This document shows, piece by piece, positions 58,172-60,000 of a stretch of DNA of 60,000 nt. Under the pieces are notes generated by a model. That model was not told where the DNA came from. It saw only the letters and a program-made list of their open reading frames with translations, and ran no database searches. Position 1 is the first letter of the stretch; every line of letters starts with the position of its first letter. This DNA is from Hydractinia symbiolongicarpus (lineage: Eukaryota; Cnidaria; Hydrozoa; Anthoathecata; Hydractiniidae): NCBI RefSeq assembly GCF_029227915.1, contig NC_079880.1:25601501-25661500 (forward strand), given 5' to 3'. Both the position numbers and the translations under genes were made by a program.

Positions 58172-59040
58172 TTATAATAGAGGCTTAAACTCCTTAATGT
58201 TCAATTTTCTGTGCGAACCAAATACCATAGTTTTTTCTTTACTGACATTCATAATAAGTTTATTTTCAGCAAAGTAATTCTGGACACTCGAAAGGTCTTC
58301 ATTCAACATTTGATCAAGGGCAGCAATTGACTTTCCTGAACAATACAGAACTGTATCATCAGCGAACTGAACAATGTGTGAATTCGGGACGTGGTCTTCA
58401 AAATCGTTGAAATGTAATAAGAGCAGTATAGGCCCCAATATTGATCCTTGGGGTAGTCCCCAGACTATATGATTTAATTCCGATTTAACACCATCGATTT
58501 CGCAAAATTGTTTTCTATTAAATAAATAGCCCTTAAACCAATCCAGAGCGATGCCTTTAATGCTGCAAGAACTCAATTTCTCCAACAAGCTGGCGTCACT
58601 AAGAGTAGCAAAAGCCTTTGACAAATCGAGAAAAAAAGCACCTACGAGGGTACCTTTGTCAATAGACTTCCGAATGTTGTCAGTAAAAAATATGGTCCCG
58701 TGTTCGGTGGATCTGTGTTTTCTGCAACCATACTGTTTTTTTCAAGAAAATGGATTACTTGATGATGTACAGCACGCTCCAAAATCTTTGAACAGACTAA
58801 AAGTACGGATATCGTTATGTAATTCGATTCTAGAGGTGTTTCACCTTTCTTTTGAAGCGGCACGATTTTTGCCAATTTCCAGTTACTGGGAATCGAACTG
58901 GTTGTGAGTGACAAATTAATGATGAATGAAATGGGAGCAGAGATTTGAGAAGCAGCATCTTTTAACAAATTCGGAGGTATACCATCAGCACCAGTTGCTT
59001 TGCTTTGCTTCGTTTCAACGTAGCCAGCTGTTTTTCAAAA
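58172..59040 (-). pseudogene. CR1/L2-group reverse transcriptase
   Basis: Blocks in order: IPSNWKLAKIVPLQKKG, SVLLVCSKILERAVHHQV, a frameshift, then YGCRKHRSTEHGTIFF and LVGAFFLDLSKAF, IALDWFKGYLFNRKQFCEI, GLPQGSILGPILLLLHFND, and the catalytic FADDTVLYCSG (FADD). The downstream thumb block is NKLIMNVSKEKTMVFGSH. These are the palm motifs of Jockey-superfamily LINEs. The frame is broken between SMVAEN and the RKHRSTE block near 58720. Confidence 0.85.
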
Positions 59041-59439
59041 AACAATTTGCTAACATACCCAAAAGCATAAACATTTGGCGTCCTTTGATTGTTTTTCTTC
59101 ATTTCTTTCCATCGTAAGTGTTGTATAGGGAAAGCAAGATCTTTGAGCTTTACCGCGCATGATGAAAGGAATTGACAAAACGAGTTTGCTTTATTTTAAA
59201 GGGAGTCTTTGTCAATGATAATTAAGTGTTTTTAGAGCTTTTGGTGGTAGGAAAGATGGTATTGATTGTTTGACAGAACTTTGGCGGGCTGTTTTTATGT
59301 TCAATTAAAAGATCTTTTTGATACCGATTTTTGACTACTCGAATTTTGTTGTTACAGCGATTTTTTAAAGTTTTATACTCAGCAAAATCAGTTTAAGATT
59401 CACTTTTACGAGCTTTACGCAATGCTTTATCTTGTTTGT

Positions 59440-59740
59440 TCATGAGTTCCTTGATTTAAGGTGATAACACGCTTTACCTTCAATTCTTTTATGGATAATG
59501 GGAGCATGTTTGTCCAAAATATTCACAAATACCTCCTTAAGATACTTCCAAGCATTATCTACAGATGACATTTCATAGATAATTGACCAGGCATGTGTTT
59601 TCAAATCATTTTTGAATTTGTCAGGCTTATAACGACTATAATTACGACATGTAATTTGACGCGGTGGAAATTTTTGATCTTTTATCTTTCTCACGCATCC
59701 CACACAGTCATGATCACTAAGGCTCAGAGGTAAAACATAC
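59440..59740 (-). pseudogene. LINE endonuclease end and linker
   Basis: LSLSDHDCVGCVRK (catalytic SDH motif of APE-type endonucleases), then KFPPRQITCRNYSRYKPDKF and DNAWKYLKEVFVNILDKHAP, a typical linker between endonuclease and RT. Upstream nuclease motifs are absent, placing the truncation at about 59740. Confidence 0.75.
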
Positions 59741-59745
59741 AGCCA

Positions 59746-60000
59746 TGGCTAAGTCATGTCATACACAACGCAAAGCACAAAAGTTTTCCCAAAATCTTTT
59801 ATTATTATATGTCCCACTAAAAGTTAGAAAATAAAAAAAAATTAGTCCCAAAGTAATGAAAGTTATGGCTAGTCCAAAAGACCGAAGGAACATTAGAAAA
59901 AGTCTCAATTGTGTTTTGTGAAGTAACGAATTTTTAAAGCCTAACATGTTTTTTTCTTTTGTAAGTCGACTTCAATAGAAAAAACTTCAGTTCTTTGTTT
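59746..60000. other. right edge of window
   Basis: No gene seen. Confidence 0.3.

Larger units (their letters stand above)
57640..59745 (-). mobile_element. CR1/L2-group LINE, 5'-truncated and degenerate
   Basis: Minus-strand order: endonuclease end (LSDHDCVGCVRKIKDQKF), linker (ITCRNYSRYKPDKFKNDL), RT and C-terminal domain ending near the block AGFYFFCPKLYNSFPLDVRK. The 5' cut lies just upstream of the SDHD motif. Multiple frameshifts. The 3' end merges into A-rich sequence (GAAAAAGAAAAAAATG on the plus strand) at about 57600. Confidence 0.8.

Noticed and set aside
1-60000. CRISPR array or prokaryotic operon
   Set aside because: Introns, LINEs, DIRS and P-like transposons show eukaryotic DNA; tandem repeats here have no spacer structure.

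Overview
The window is AT-rich animal DNA, most likely from a cnidarian and probably a non-Hydra hydrozoan or other medusozoan. The evidence is spliced genes with GT-AG introns, a PAN/apple plus EGF secreted protein, and a repeat load known from cnidarians: P/THAP9-like transposons, DIRS, CR1/L2-group LINEs, pogo/Tigger remnants, TTAA-flanked MITEs and a tRNA-derived SINE. The species is an inference. There are no operons, rRNA genes, CRISPR arrays or free-standing tRNA genes. Coordinates of exons and repeat edges were read by eye and may be off by a base or two.

Host genes are few. (1) At 140-3536 on the minus strand lie three phase-matched exons of an alpha/beta-hydrolase-like membrane-anchored protein that runs off the left edge. 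(2) At 15181-18786 on the minus strand is a secreted PAN/apple-EGF protein with an unrecognised C-terminal domain; one of its introns is almost entirely a (TTCG)n array. (3) At 35997-36287 on the minus strand is a small secreted protein whose mature part has eight cysteines, with its own candidate TATA box and polyadenylation signal.

The rest is mainly mobile DNA. 0-5 kb: a piggyBac-like MITE and a LINE 3' fragment enclosed by a 19-bp inverted repeat. 5.4-8.2 kb: a 5'-truncated APE-type LINE whose RT is followed by a zinc finger, ending in a palindrome and a (GAT)n tail. 8.3-14.6 kb: a Helentron-like (HINE) repeat, a SINE nested in a MITE, two tiny AACCTCG MITEs, a pogo deletion derivative and a TA-flanked MITE. 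20-26 kb: a pogo/jerky DDE pseudogene and a Tigger-like HTH remnant with a nested HINE. 30.1-34.2 kb: the main object, a P-superfamily transposon with TIRs and a GTTTTGAC target duplication, inserted in another repeat and carrying two convergent decayed genes. One is a P transposase lacking most of its catalytic core; the other is a C2H2/DRGGLW protein. 50.3-54.1 kb: a DIRS-type tyrosine-recombinase retrotransposon with inverted terminal repeats. 57.6-59.7 kb: a degenerate CR1/L2-group LINE.

From 36.6 to 47.9 kb and from 54.1 to 57.6 kb almost nothing is recognisable beyond short repeats, one possible orphan exon and one DRGGLW relic. Most mobile elements carry stops or frameshifts and look inactive. 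The non-autonomous families (HINE, SINE, MITEs) are present as several copies or as nested insertions.
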